This document shows, in pieces, positions 46,238-56,756 of a stretch of DNA of 61,516 bases (within the stretch, counting starts at the first letter, position 1; each line of letters begins with the position of its first letter). The position numbers and the translations under genes were made by a program. Under the pieces are notes generated by a model that saw only the letters and a list, made by a program, of their open reading frames with translations, was not told where the DNA came from and searched no databases. This stretch comes from Parasitella parasitica. Its lineage: Eukaryota > Mucoromycota > Mucoromycetes > Mucorales > Mucoraceae. The stretch spans positions 64,236 through 125,751 of the forward strand of contig MU619242.1 in assembly GCA_025201805.1 (NCBI GenBank), written 5' to 3'.

Positions 46238-47591
46238 GATGGATGGGTGTCCCGCTTATATTGAAGGGTTTTTGAAAGGAAGTTCTAATCGCTTGCGGGC
46301 CCTCCATAGTCTTTTGACCCCTTCCAACCTAAACGGAATCCCTCAATGATCCTGGATTGCGGTCCGGCGTGGCTTATCAGTGTTTACACAGCACGCTTTT
46401 GAACGAGCTATCATATAATGGTATTAAGTCTCAGCATGCTGTATTCAATGCTATGAACAGCATGCAAATACACTGATTCAGATAAATTTAGCATCGACGG
46501 AAAATTGTCCCCATTGACTAATGTTGCTTTTACTGCTTGCAAGGTCTGGAATCATTGCTTAAAACGAGGTTTTGCATGCTATATGCAACACTTTCTGATC
46601 GGATGCTTCAATCACCGCAGCTTTGAAGAGTTCTCTCGTCAATCGTACAGGAGCTAACAGACACCAACTCCACTGAAGACCAGCTTTTCCAAGAGCTAAT
46701 GTATACGTTCATGTACCTTATTCTTTAGATAATAGCTTACTTGTCGCCATATAAAAGCGGTAGGATCTTTGGGATTTGTAATAAATGTATGCAATGATTT
46801 CAAAGCGTTAAAATGCGCTGTACCAACCACGAACAGAGTCTGTAACACATATCTGAAGCCATCAAACCCCTCTTGTAGTAGGATTAACCTATAATCCAGT
46901 CCATGATGGATGAGAATACTGCAGAATACAGGACGGGTGCAGCCAAATCGCGCCAAATAGCCCAAATTCACCACTTTTATGTCTTGTTATGGCAGTTACA
47001 GGTCGTTTCAGAGGCTCAAACGCACACCAAACAAATTCTGTCGTCCAGTGGATTTGTTTTGATGCATTTACAGGATATTTTTTTTCTCTTCATTTCAGCT
47101 CGATTTTGGCCTTGTGAACCCTCGTGGTTTTGAGGAAGTTTCACAAATTTCAGTTTTTCATGCCAAAAACGAGGCAATTTATTATGGTACATATGAAAAG
47201 TATAAGCATTAAATAAAGTCATCTATGCAGTGGGAACATTTATTTTGAGCTAGCCAGCCAGTTTTTCAGACTTTTGGTCCATAACTTAAAAACGCACATT
47301 CTCGCAGATCGCACAACATTCTGCCAATTGTTTTGTAGAATAAAAAACATTAATGAATAGAGTGCGTTTTATCGCATATGTTTGCTTGAAACGCATTTTA
47401 GATCAAATCAGTACAAAGATGCGTAAAATTCTTTAAAGCCTTTTTTTTTTAATTTTTTTTGGAAATGCCCATTTTTCAATCAAAGAGATGAATCAGCCTC
47501 CACATGAATTCAAACGCCGATGATCACTGCGAAAGTTTTTGTGCCGAAGCATGGAAATCAAGTACTAGGCACTGTATAAAGTGTATATCAT
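46238..47591. other. Intergenic between eS26 and CREG-like gene
   Basis: The first ~200 bases are the eS26 promoter. The rest holds overlapping short ORFs on both strands (for example minus 46974-46696, ending KDPTAFIWRQVSYYL...) that match nothing I recognise and may be relics of a gene. No intact gene is called. Confidence 0.4.
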
Positions 47592-48414
47592 TCACTGCTC
47601 AACTAATCTTGGGAGACCAGCAGCAGTCTGGTAAAGATCTACAGGAATCCACCCAATATAGTTCAAGCCGCCAAAGCCACCAACATAATATACACCCTTT
47701 ACATGGAATTCGTAAAAATGGAAATCATGGAACGATCTCCAAGGCCTTGCCTCCTCGTGCGTTTTTGCAAAGCAGCTCATTGCCAATTCCGTCTAGAAAC
47801 ATAAAGGTAGGCTTTTATAAATATAATTAACATATAATCTAATTATATATGCAATACCTTGGTTTCGGAAACTCTTTCAATGTTGCCAAACAATGTAAAA
47901 CGTGGTTGTTGGACAGGAGTGGATCGATTATGCCAACCAGGATTGTAATCTTGAAGAGAGGTAACCGTGAATGCGACTTTGTCCATACTTCTATGCATAT
48001 TTCTAGCGCTCATCTGTTTGCGTGTAAAAAAAAAAAAAGAAATACAAAAGTCGATATAAAAACTGCTTTAGAGAACACTGGTATGTCTGCTTACTTGTAA
48101 ATCAGACATGAACAGCAGCAGGTTGCCATTGCGAGTGCATTTGTCACTGTAATATTCCATGATACCAAAGGGAAATCCACTAAACTCATTGGATACAGAT
48201 TCATCCATTATCGTAAGGATATGTCCACGACCTGGCTCACTTTTCATTAACAAACATCTATGACACCCTTTCTAGATAACCTACCTGCGTCGGATACGAC
48301 CTTTCTGGCTAATTTAGCTGCTGCCTCAATGGATTGCTGTGTGTCCACTCGGTTTTCTTGACTCAAGACATTAACAACAAGGTAGTAAAAAATATAAAGT
48401 ATTGTAAACTTCAT
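47592..48414 (-). CDS. CREG-like secreted FMN-binding split-barrel protein
   Basis: Four exons (48414-48285, 48231-48095, 48013-47858, 47792-47592) give 207 aa. The first 18 residues are a signal peptide. The fold then matches CREG1 and related pyridoxamine-oxidase-like barrels: GHILTIMDESVSNEFSGFPF, NLLLFMSDLQ, a loop ending VTSLQDYN, then FTLFGNIERV and the C-terminal FYEFHVKGVYYVGGFGGLNY. Animal CREG1 is a lysosomal/secreted glycoprotein without known enzymatic activity, and its FMN pocket is blocked; the fungal role is unknown. It is tandem with the Lst7 gene, starting 103 nt after that stop. Confidence 0.85.
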
Positions 48415-48517
48415 TTATAAGAGTTTAGTGCGTATGTGTGTGTGTATTTGTGTGCGAGTGCGTGTGTAAAAATATTAAGAGTAAAAGGCAAGGATCTGAT
48501 AAGAGTAAGGTGGTTGT

Positions 48518-48826
48518 CTATAACGTTTGGTCATATGACGGTGGTGATGCTTTTTGTGACGCCTGTTCGTTTGATGTTGATGGTGGTTCTTGATGATTCT
48601 TCTTGGCTTCGTAGTCTGCTTTCTAAATCTAAATGTGTCAACAAAGCGAGAGAAGACACCAATCTATATGCAGCATCCACACAACTCACCAGTTGTTTAT
48701 ACAGCGCACTTTCCCGCCTTCCCAGCGTCAATTTTTCCATTCTTTTCCTCGAAGCTAGCTTCAATGTGTAACTAAACTGTGCTTGGATCTGCGCATAAAT
48801 GTCCTAGGAATATGCATGAATCAACC

Positions 48827-48864
<38 letters not shown>

Positions 48865-49742
48865 ATTTTAAAAAAAACACATACTTTGATTCCTAATAAA
48901 TCCACCAAAGACCTTAACGCTGTATGGCTCCGTCTTCTATAAAACTGATCTTGTGATGTGATGGGTGCTCTTCTATGCGTGATCTGACGCATGCTTTCCT
49001 TCTCCCGCTGGAACACCACGTTTGCTCTCTCTTGCAAATTCAATGACATGGATCGAAAAGCGCCCAGCAGCAATGGCCAGCAACTCACTAGATAGACACG
49101 ATCTGTCATCAGCATCATGAGCGCATAGAAACGAGCTTCTCCTCTGGCTTGAGCATCACGGAGCTTGAACATGTAGCTCATGACATGGCCATTCTCATCA
49201 TCACCAAACAAGACTGGTCCATCACGGCCTTGGCAAAACTCTGCCGTCAGGCTGCGGACACATGCCAGCCGCACAGCCTTATACAGATGAGGCTGCTGTG
49301 GACATTTGCTGGTGCCAATGTACTGGATGGTAGGATCATCGTCGTCTATGGTAACCAGTCGTTTTGCTTCTGTGATACTTGTGCCGTTATTGATAAGGGG
49401 TAATTGAGCGGTGCAAGCGGCGCATGTTGTGCTTGGGGCTGCTGCTAGTGTCGATGCTGACGCCGATGCTGACCCTGTGTGCGTGAGGGCAGCGTTGCTT
49501 GGCGAAGAAGACGGGTTTCTGCGAAGCGACGCTGAAGAATGCGTAGTGGATGTGGACGAGGCTTGCTGTTGTGTGGGTGCGGCAGGATGTTTCGATTGGA
49601 GAATTGAAATGGGAGGAGATGCGTTGTTGCAGTTTTCATTTTCGATGATTGATGGGGAATTTGAATGAATTGCTTGGGTGCAATAAACCACGCAAGGCCC
49701 GTGGACCTCGCAGAAATGTAGTAGAGCTACCAGAGCATTCAT
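48518..49742 (-). CDS. LST7: Lst7/folliculin-like longin protein
   Basis: Subunit of the Lst4-Lst7 (FNIP-folliculin) GAP complex that activates TORC1 through Rag GTPases at the vacuole. Three exons (49742-48885, 48803-48690, 48622-48518) give 358 aa. MNALVALLHFCEVHGPCVVYCTQ is the folliculin start. A Ser/Thr/Ala-rich insert covers residues ~35-125. The longin core contains RLACVRSLTAEFCQGRDGPVLFGDD and ARFYALMMLMTDRVYLVSCWPLLL. The animal DENN domain is absent, as in yeast Lst7. The CT/GA repeat at 48832-48860 lies in intron 1. The third exon begins after the second of two adjacent ATTTAG acceptors, since the first would give a stop at once. It is divergent from AHA1. Confidence 0.88.
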
Positions 49743-49998
49743 TTTTTGTAAGTTTATTTACAGGAAAAGAGCCATTAGAACTTTTTTTTTGATTATTATT
49801 ATTATTTATATTTGTTTGTTTGTGTGATGACTCTCTTTTTAATGTACCGTACCACTGCCATCAATCACATAGAGGATGGAATCATTCGGACGCAAAAGAA
49901 CCCAATGCAATGTAACAATAGCACAAATCAGCTTGAATTAAAAGCAGGCAAGGGATGCGAGGTGCCCTCTTGTCATGTATATGCGTACACATTTATGC

Positions 49999-50030
<32 letters not shown>

Positions 50031-50100
50031 CTCCAGCTCTCCTCAAAACAGCCAACATGGCAACTTCCATTACACCGGTACACTTTGTCGTGACTACTGC

Positions 50101-50119
50101 AGAAATTCCATGAATTTCT
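50101..50119 (+). promoter_or_regulatory. Palindromic GAA/TTC element, possible heat-shock element of AHA1
   Basis: Perfect 8 bp inverted arms (AGAAATTC and GAATTTCT) separated by CAT, 12 nt before the TATA box (TATATAAA, 50131-50138). The GAA/TTC content recalls Hsf1 sites and AHA1 is a known heat-shock gene in yeast. The spacing of the triplets departs from the canonical nGAAnnTTCn, so the call is tentative. Confidence 0.45.
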
Positions 50120-50130
50120 ACTTGGGATGC

Positions 50131-50138
50131 TATATAAA
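50131..50138 (+). promoter_or_regulatory. TATA box of AHA1
   Basis: TATATAAA lies 77 nt upstream of the ATG at 50208, with a C/T-rich leader between. Confidence 0.65.
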
Positions 50139-50207
50139 TCCCCTCTCGCGTTTTCCATCTCTTTCCATTTCTTCCATCAATCGTCATCATCATCATTAGA
50201 ACAAGAC

Positions 50208-51439
50208 ATGTCCAACTGGAAGAACGTAAATAACTGGTGAGAGTTTTTTTTTTTTTTTTTTTTGTTACCGTGGAAACGCAATCTCCTCAAGTGTGGTGAA
50301 AGAAAGCTAACATTTAACATGTAGGCATTGGTAAATCAAGTTTTTCATTGTTCCCCTCCCCGCATCCACAGCATGTGTTGATTTGATTTCTTCTCTTTTT
50401 TTTTCTTCTTCTTCTTCTTTCTAGGGTGAATAAGAATTGTGCCAAGTGGGCTGAAAAATGGTTTGAGGAACAGTTGGTTGGTCTTGAGGCCGAGAAAGAT
50501 GGCAACAAAGCTCGAATCTCCAAAATGGTTGAATGTTCTGGTGATGTTGATTTGAACCAAAGAAAGGGAAAAATTATCACCATTTACGACGTTAGTTTGA
50601 AGCTGAACTGGGAAGGTAATTTGGGTTTGACAAGCATGCGTATGGGTTGGGGCTTACTGAAGGCATGTTTGTATGTAGGCACTCTTGCTGATGGCACGGA
50701 AGTCAAAGGAACGCTCAATATCCCCGAAGTCGCTCATGACACAGATCCCGATGACTATGTGTTTGAGATCTCGATCAACGACGATAACAACGACAAATCA
50801 GCCATTAAGCCTTGTATTCGCAAGTGCATTACACCTCTTTTGACTGAAAAGTTTGGCAGATTCTCTGCTGCCATGATCAAGGAAAACTGTGATGATGTCT
50901 ATATTGAATCTGCAAAGATGGGACAGGCCACGCCTCCTCGTTTATCTAGCCCTGCCGTCGCTCATGCCACCACCTCTGCCTCTGCCACGACTACCAGCAC
51001 ATCCGCTTCTGCAGTCAGCGCAACTCCCAAGAAAGTGAACACTACCAGCTTGGACAAGACAGAGGAATTCCAGACATCAGCACACGAATTGTACGAAACA
51101 TTGACAGACGCCCGTCGTGCTTCTATTTGGACTCGTGGTCATGTTAAATTGACAAATGAAGCTGGATCTACATATGAATTTTTCAACGGTAATGTCACTG
51201 GCAAAATGCTGGAATTAGTCCCTGACAAGAAAATTGTGCAAACCTGGCGTTTGAAATCTTGGCCTGCTGGGCACTACTCAACGGTAACTTTGGAGTTGGA
51301 GGAAGGCAGCAACTTTGTCACGCTCAAAATGTCGCAGACTGACGTCCCTGTGGGTGAAGAAGAGAATGTAGAAAAGAATTGGTCCGGATACTATTGGATG
51401 GCCATCAAGAGCTCTTTCGGATACGGTGCTAATTTCTAA
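50208..51439 (+). CDS. AHA1: Hsp90 co-chaperone Aha1
   Basis: Stimulates the Hsp90 ATPase. Four exons (50208-50236, 50325-50330, 50425-50615, 50679-51439) give 328 aa. Exon 2 is a 6 nt microexon (GCATTG) that completes NVNNWHWVNKNC, the conserved NxNNWHW motif; without it His and Trp are lost but the frame continues. The N-terminal domain (to ~residue 160) includes NQRKGKIITIYD. A Thr/Ser/Ala-rich linker follows (about 170-200). The C-terminal AHSA1 domain has HELYETLTDARRASIWTRG and ends SGYYWMAIKSSFGYGANF. It converges on the unknown minus-strand gene, with 76 nt between stops. Confidence 0.95.
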
Positions 51440-51452
51440 CAATTTGAATTAA

Positions 51453-51500
51453 AGAAAAAAAAAAAAAAAAAAATTAATTAAAAAAAAAAAAAAAAAAAAA
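51453..51500. repeat. A-rich homopolymer tract after AHA1
   Basis: Two A runs interrupted by TTAATT in the short spacer between convergent genes, probably within both 3' UTRs. Confidence 0.7.
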
Positions 51501-51515
51501 GAAATAAATTTTTTA

Positions 51516-52579
51516 TTATTGTGGTAATTGATGGTTGTATACAATGTAGAGTTTATGTCCATCACGAAATATGTGTTTTGCATGTACAAGTAGAGGTAGC
51601 AGTGGTTGGTATTTTATCCACTGCATGAGGTATAAGACGAGCAAAGTGTCGTTGATGGTATAGTTGTTGGTATGTGGATGCTTGCTGTAGGGAGGAAATG
51701 TGATCTGGAGTTCATGTCGTGGTGAGCACATTACTATTAATTTTAATACGGCTTTTTGCTCTCCTGTGATCATGTCGCGTGATGCATACAAATAAGGCGA
51801 CAGTAATGTTCTCGAAACTACGATCGTGTGTAAGGTGTAGGTTCTAGTTAAAAATCCCAAAAATCCATTGTAACTTTTTTGTACGTGTTGAATCGTCGGT
51901 AAGCGATCCTTTTTCGTAGGTGTGGGCAGTGGTGATGACGATGGTGGTGGTGGTGGTGTTAATGGAGGACCAGGAGACGACTCTGAGCAAGGGGAGAATG
52001 TCAAAGGAGAGGCGATAGGAGGAAGAGATTTGTTGGTATATGCAAAGGTGGATAGCTCGACTGCTGAATCGAAACCAGTGTGGATGTAAAGCGGTGGAAG
52101 TGGTTTTTTGGACAGTGTGAAAGACGCATGCTTTTGGATCAAAGGTAATGGTTTATCTACGATAGTTTCGCGAAATTAGGTCAGTGAATATTGCAATAAA
52201 AAAAGCATCACAGCACATACCACGATCACCTGCGCTGTGATTGTCATCGCAGTATGCAATTATCGTTTCTGTAGGTGATAGTATGTTGTCTTGATCATCA
52301 CCAACATCGTCTTTTACGGTTTTAACTGCAACTGCTAATGCGACAAAAAAAAATTTTTTTTTTTAAATATCATGTTGTTATTAAAATTGAATGGCAAATA
52401 CTACAGTTATTTTGCAATGCTTGAACCTTACATTGTTTGTACCTTGTACGATCATCGTTCAGCTTTTTGATTTTGGACTGAATTCGCTGCGATATCGAAA
52501 TGGCTCTTTTGTATTGGTCTTTATTTTTCATGTCTTCAACGTCTAGCGCCTCAATTAGCGATGCGAACGGACAGCTCAT
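51516..52579 (-). CDS. Protein of unknown function
   Basis: I do not recognise a family. Three exons (52579-52432, 52334-52221, 52156-51516) give 300 aa. The first ~50 residues are helical and charged (SISQRIQSKIKKLNDDR). The middle (about 125-165) is Ser/Pro-rich with PPPPPSSSP. The C-terminal ~130 residues look folded (MITGEQKAVLKLIVM, LLVLYLMQWIKYQPLLPLL). No signal peptide is seen and no membrane span is certain. The first intron uses the donor at CAAT-GTAAGG; the more upstream GTACAA site would put the next exon out of frame. The splice-consistent frame over three exons supports a real gene. Confidence 0.65.
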
Positions 52580-53243
52580 TTTGTGTCTCTAGAAAGAACA
52601 AGAAGAAGAAAAAGATGGATATGTCTTCTAGAAATACACCAATTTATCTAGGAGATGCAGGATTTCCTCTTGAAAAAAAGGAGACGTGATAAATGTTTAC
52701 ATTTGAGCCTGATTTGATCTGATTTACCTACCATTCCTCTAGACTATATGTATGTATACGAAATCTCCTGATCGCATTTTACATGCTGATTGTTGAAAGA
52801 TGATGAAATCCTCCTTAATTTACACTCGTATCGAGAAAACTTGGATATTTACATTGGACTTTTGCAGCGTAAAAAAAAAAAAAAAAAAAGGAGACATGGT
52901 AACTTAGCGCTTTATCCTTGGCAATTAATTCGCCAAAACTAGGACATGAAGATCGATGGTAATTTTTTTTTTTGAATTTTTTTTGATTTTATTTACATGA
53001 TGATTGATGGCCGATTTTTTGGTTTGTTTTATGTAAAGGGGTGGAATGGGGTGGTGGGCATAAATGTATGGTAATAAAAAAAAAAAGAAAGCTGTAAATG
53101 ACATATTTGTGTGGTCGAAGAGCATATGGGACATAAAAAGAAAAATGCATAAAAAAAAAGTATGGAAATCATATGGAAACAAAAAGAATAATTAAAGGGA
53201 TCGTGATGGGTGTTTTTTTTAAAAGAGAAAAAAAAAGGCCTGC
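52580..53243. other. Spacer between two minus-strand genes
   Basis: AT-rich, with many A/T tracts. Minus-strand ORF 53182-52925 is low-complexity and not supported. It should hold the 3' end of the C2H2 gene and the promoter of the unknown gene. Confidence 0.45.
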
Positions 53244-54048
53244 TTAAATGGAGAAAAAGAAGGAAGGTAGTTCACTGGGCAGTTCTTTAAATGTGTATTC
53301 CATGCCATACAGTCGTGGTAAGGTGGTGCTTTGCTTTTGCTGGTAATGTTGAGGCATAAAATAGTCATTGTGATATGACGGTGGAGACGTTGGAGAAGGA
53401 GAAGGAGATTGAGATGAAATTGAACACGTCGATGTTGTGGTTGCGGCAGGAGAGGGAGGAGGCATCTCTTCCTGCTGTTGGCTACTAACGGATGAAATGC
53501 TGTTTTGACGCTTCTGCTTCTTCATCAATTCCGGAATTTCGTTAAAAGGTCTCCATTGAAGCATAGTGCGCTTTGTAGTAGATCCATGCGCTGCTTTTTG
53601 ATGTGTGGTGAGAATGGTCTTTCTTGCAAAGCTCTTGTTGCAACCATCGTGGCGACATTTGTAAGGTCTTTTACCAGTGTGAATGCGTCTGTGGAATATG
53701 TCAGTACTTTTCTTTTTTGTATAAATGTTCCATGTTAAATGCAACTAACCGATGGCGAGCTAACGAAGAGCTGTCGCTGAAATTCTTTTTGCAATCTTCA
53801 AATTCGCAAACATGAGGTCTTTCGCCAGAGTGAGTTCTCATGTGAACTTTGAGAGCCGATCGTTGAATGAAGCTCTTTCCGCAACCGATTTCCTGGCAAA
53901 CGTAAGGTCTTTCATTGGTATGAATTCGCAAATGTCTAGCGAGATCAGATCGACGGCCGAAGGCTTTTGAGCAATTGAGCATGTTGCATTTGTAAGGTTT
54001 GCATTGGGTTTGTTGTGTTTCAATATGAATTAGTTCGAGAATATCCAT
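53244..54048 (-). CDS. Four-finger C2H2 zinc finger protein
   Basis: Probable DNA-binding regulator. Two exons (54048-53750, 53688-53244) give 247 aa. Four tandem fingers occupy residues ~19-140: [33 protein letters not shown] and [11 protein letters not shown], each followed by an H-x3-5-H pair and joined by TGKRP/GERP-type linkers. This C-x4-C, TFIIIA/Zap1-like pattern recognises GC-containing sites. The intron cuts the third finger between its two histidines (ARHR-RIH). The C-terminal ~100 residues are Ser/Pro/Gln-rich and probably disordered. Targets unknown. Confidence 0.9.
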
Positions 54049-55735
54049 TTTTGGTGTTGTTGATATGGAATAAAAAAAAAGGGAAAAAAAAAAAAGACAA
54101 GAAGAAAACTGATTGTATTTATATTGGATTGAATAAAGTTTTCTTTCTATAACAGACATATTTCTAATATCATAGGAGCAATTGGGGTTTGACACTTTTT
54201 TAAGGAGGAAAGATGAGTGATTGAGCCAGTTATCAAGACAGCAAAGGGTTCTATTTTGTCAATGTGCGTGTGGCATAGTGTGGTTTGTGTTTTGCTAATT
54301 GATTGCCTTAAAAAGGATAGAGAGGAGCAACTGAGTACACCATGTTGGATCGACATGCATTTTATAATTTCATATTACCACAGCCGCTGTTGTATACACA
54401 ATAAACCAACTGAAATGTGTGGCTGAACATTATCCTTTTCTGTCCATCTGATTGATATTATTGCAAGAAATATTTTTAAGGAGAGACCTTGAGGGGTGGT
54501 GGAGGATGGAAGAAAAGAAGCGTCAGTCCACTCAACCACCAGACTTAAAACTGTTTAAAATACCCCAATCACGCTCCTTTCCATGTGTTTCCAAGTCGCT
54601 GTGATCTGGAAGTAGCTTACAAAAGATCGATTGATAGATCGATGGTTATTTATTTTTGTTGGAATAAAGCAGGCCAACCCCCACTCCTTTTTTCTTAATA
54701 ATATTCTTTATTAGTACAAAGGATGGCCATTCAATTGTATTTCTCCATGTAAATCGCTCTTTGGCTATCGTTGTCAAGTTTCTGCCTTTATCGTATAATC
54801 ACTACCAAAACTCTGATCTGTAAAGTTGTTGGTAATGATACTTGGATATATATAATACGCCATCCCCCCTCTATTTTTTTTTTTTTGATCTCTTTTTGAA
54901 TTATCAAATGGCCCAAACCATCACACTCAAATGTACAATAATGTGATTTCACATACAACAAATTGCTTGTTGATCGTTAAATTTTTCTGGCTTTTTAAAA
55001 ATGACGATATAATATGTACGATAATTCGGCAAATGATCCGTAAAAAGAGTTTTAACAAAATTGGATCTATGCAAATGCGCACAAACAGTTCAATTCAAAT
55101 TTAGAAACTCGGTTGGATCAATAACAAGGAGCATCATCATACCGTTTCCATCTTGATGCAAAAAAAAAAAAAAAAGAAAAAGAAACTGGTTTGATAAGGT
55201 GTGTTCTCTTGTCAATTCCAACATTCTTTTTTTCCCTACATCTTCCACGGTACACTGAAAACCTCGATTGTTGGGTCATTGTCCCCCAAATCCGGAGCTC
55301 AATGGCTCCCCCATCATTCTTCTATAAACAACACATTTCTCATGTGCTGAAGATGTATTTACCTATTCTTATAAATAAATCAAAGCATGTTGCCCTTTTT
55401 GGATATTTAAATCCATCACATATTACTTGATTAATTGCGAACTTTATGGATTGACAGGGTAATGATACAATAGTCGCGTCTCGTGGTGAAAATACGTGCC
55501 ACGAAACCTATGGCATACTCCCCCCCCCGAGTATTTTTATCCGGCCATTCAAGCCGTTTCTATCCAAAATAAAAAAAATCATCATATAGTCCAAATCACA
55601 GGGTTCAACATAATGCAGTTGCTTGTGGGCGTATAATTGGGTAATAAACACAACAAAAATTCCAGACAGCAAATGTAATAAAAAAAAAAGAAAGAACAGC
55701 TAGAGTTACATAACTGTAATTTTATTGGTCAATGT
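54049..55735. other. 1.7 kb intergenic region
   Basis: Upstream of the C2H2 gene and downstream of the carbonic anhydrase. No ORF resembles a protein and no tRNA-like structure is seen. A C run lies at 55520-55527. The length suggests an extended regulatory region or an unseen non-coding RNA. Confidence 0.4.
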
Positions 55736-56533
55736 CTAATCTTTCCTTTTGGTTACATAAATGGATTGAAGGGTTTTGTCATTAGAAGCGTTAAATTCTA
55801 ATTTCTTAGCAACGCCAGTCTCAATATCAAAAGCCCAAGAGTGCACAGTGAGTGTTTGCCCTCTGGCCCATGCGTTTTGTACAATTGTCGAATGGCAGAC
55901 GTTTTTAGCAGAGTTGATTGCGTTCAGTTCAATCAGTCTGTGGAGACGGTCAGTTTCGCCCTTGGTGGCTTCCAGCTCAGCTTCATGAAGTCTGTAGACA
56001 TCCTTAATATTTCTCAGCCAATTGTCAATCAAACCAAACTGGTCGTGGCCCATGGCAGCCGTTACACCACCACAGTTGTAATGTCCTATCAAGGAATTAT
56101 TAATAATAGGCCCAAATAAGAAGCAATAATGATTTTTTTTTTTTTTACCACAGACAATGATATGCTCAACCTTGAGCACGTCGACTGCATATTGTAAAAC
56201 GGAAAGACAGCTAAAGTCAGAATGAGTTACAACATTGGCAATGTTTCGATGAACAAAAACCTCCCCGGGAGGCAAGGCAGTGACAACATTGGCGGGAACT
56301 CTTGAATCAGAGCAGCCAATCCACAAGATCTTGGGAGTCTGTTGCTTGGCAATGTTGCTGAGGAATTCGGAATCTTCTTTCATGACCTGGGCAGCCCATT
56401 TCTTGTTGTTTTCCAGCACGCCGTCAAGATTTATATCAGCAGGATCAAAGCGATTCATTGTGTGCGTAGCAAAAGAGGGAGTAGCAAAGGCTTGTCGCTC
56501 AGGCTTTTGCGCATTTTCTTGGTTTTGTGCCAT
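55736..56533 (-). CDS. NCE103: Beta-class carbonic anhydrase
   Basis: Interconverts CO2 and bicarbonate. Two exons (56533-56149, 56085-55736) give 244 aa. Zinc ligands are in CSDSR (Cys, Asp) and GHYNCGG (His, Cys). RNIANVV and SVLQYAVDVLKVEHIIVCG are typical. Intron 56148-56086 is 63 nt without a stop. If retained it would insert 21 residues between IIVCG and HYNCGG, directly at the second zinc site. There is no obvious targeting peptide, so it is probably cytosolic. Confidence 0.95.
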   Translation of the reverse strand: MAQNQENAQKPERQAFATPSFATHTMNRFDPADINLDGVLENNKKWAAQVMKEDSEFLSNIAKQQTPKILWIGCSDSRVPANVVTALPPGEVFVHRNIANVVTHSDFSCLSVLQYAVDVLKVEHIIVCGKKKKNHYCFLFGPIINNSLIGHYNCGGVTAAMGHDQFGLIDNWLRNIKDVYRLHEAELEATKGETDRLHRLIELNAINSAKNVCHSTIVQNAWARGQTLTVHSWAFDIETGVAKKLEFNASNDKTLQSIYVTKRKD

Positions 56534-56756
56534 TTGATGTTCTTTTTTGCTTTTTTTTTCTTGTATGAAAAGAGTGCAAGAAGAAAGAAGAAAGAGAGAT
56601 TTTTAATTTTAAAAAGTTTAAATAGATTTGGTGGGGCAGAAAAGGAAAAATTGGGCCCCTGTGCTCCAAATCTGTGCCCACTGGTGTTACAAACAAAGAT
56701 CTGAAAAAAGGCCCAATAAATTGACACACGCTTGTGTTCAGCAGGAATGAGGGATT

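Larger units (their letters stand above)
49743..50207. other. Divergent promoter region LST7/AHA1
   Basis: 465 nt between start codons. It includes a poly-T tract at about 50001-50030, the palindrome at 50101-50119 and a TATA box at 50131. No further gene. Confidence 0.5.

Noticed and set aside
49411-49668. Plus-strand Asp/Ala/Val-rich ORF opposite LST7
   Set aside because: Mirror of the low-complexity Ser/Ala/Thr insert in the LST7-like protein.
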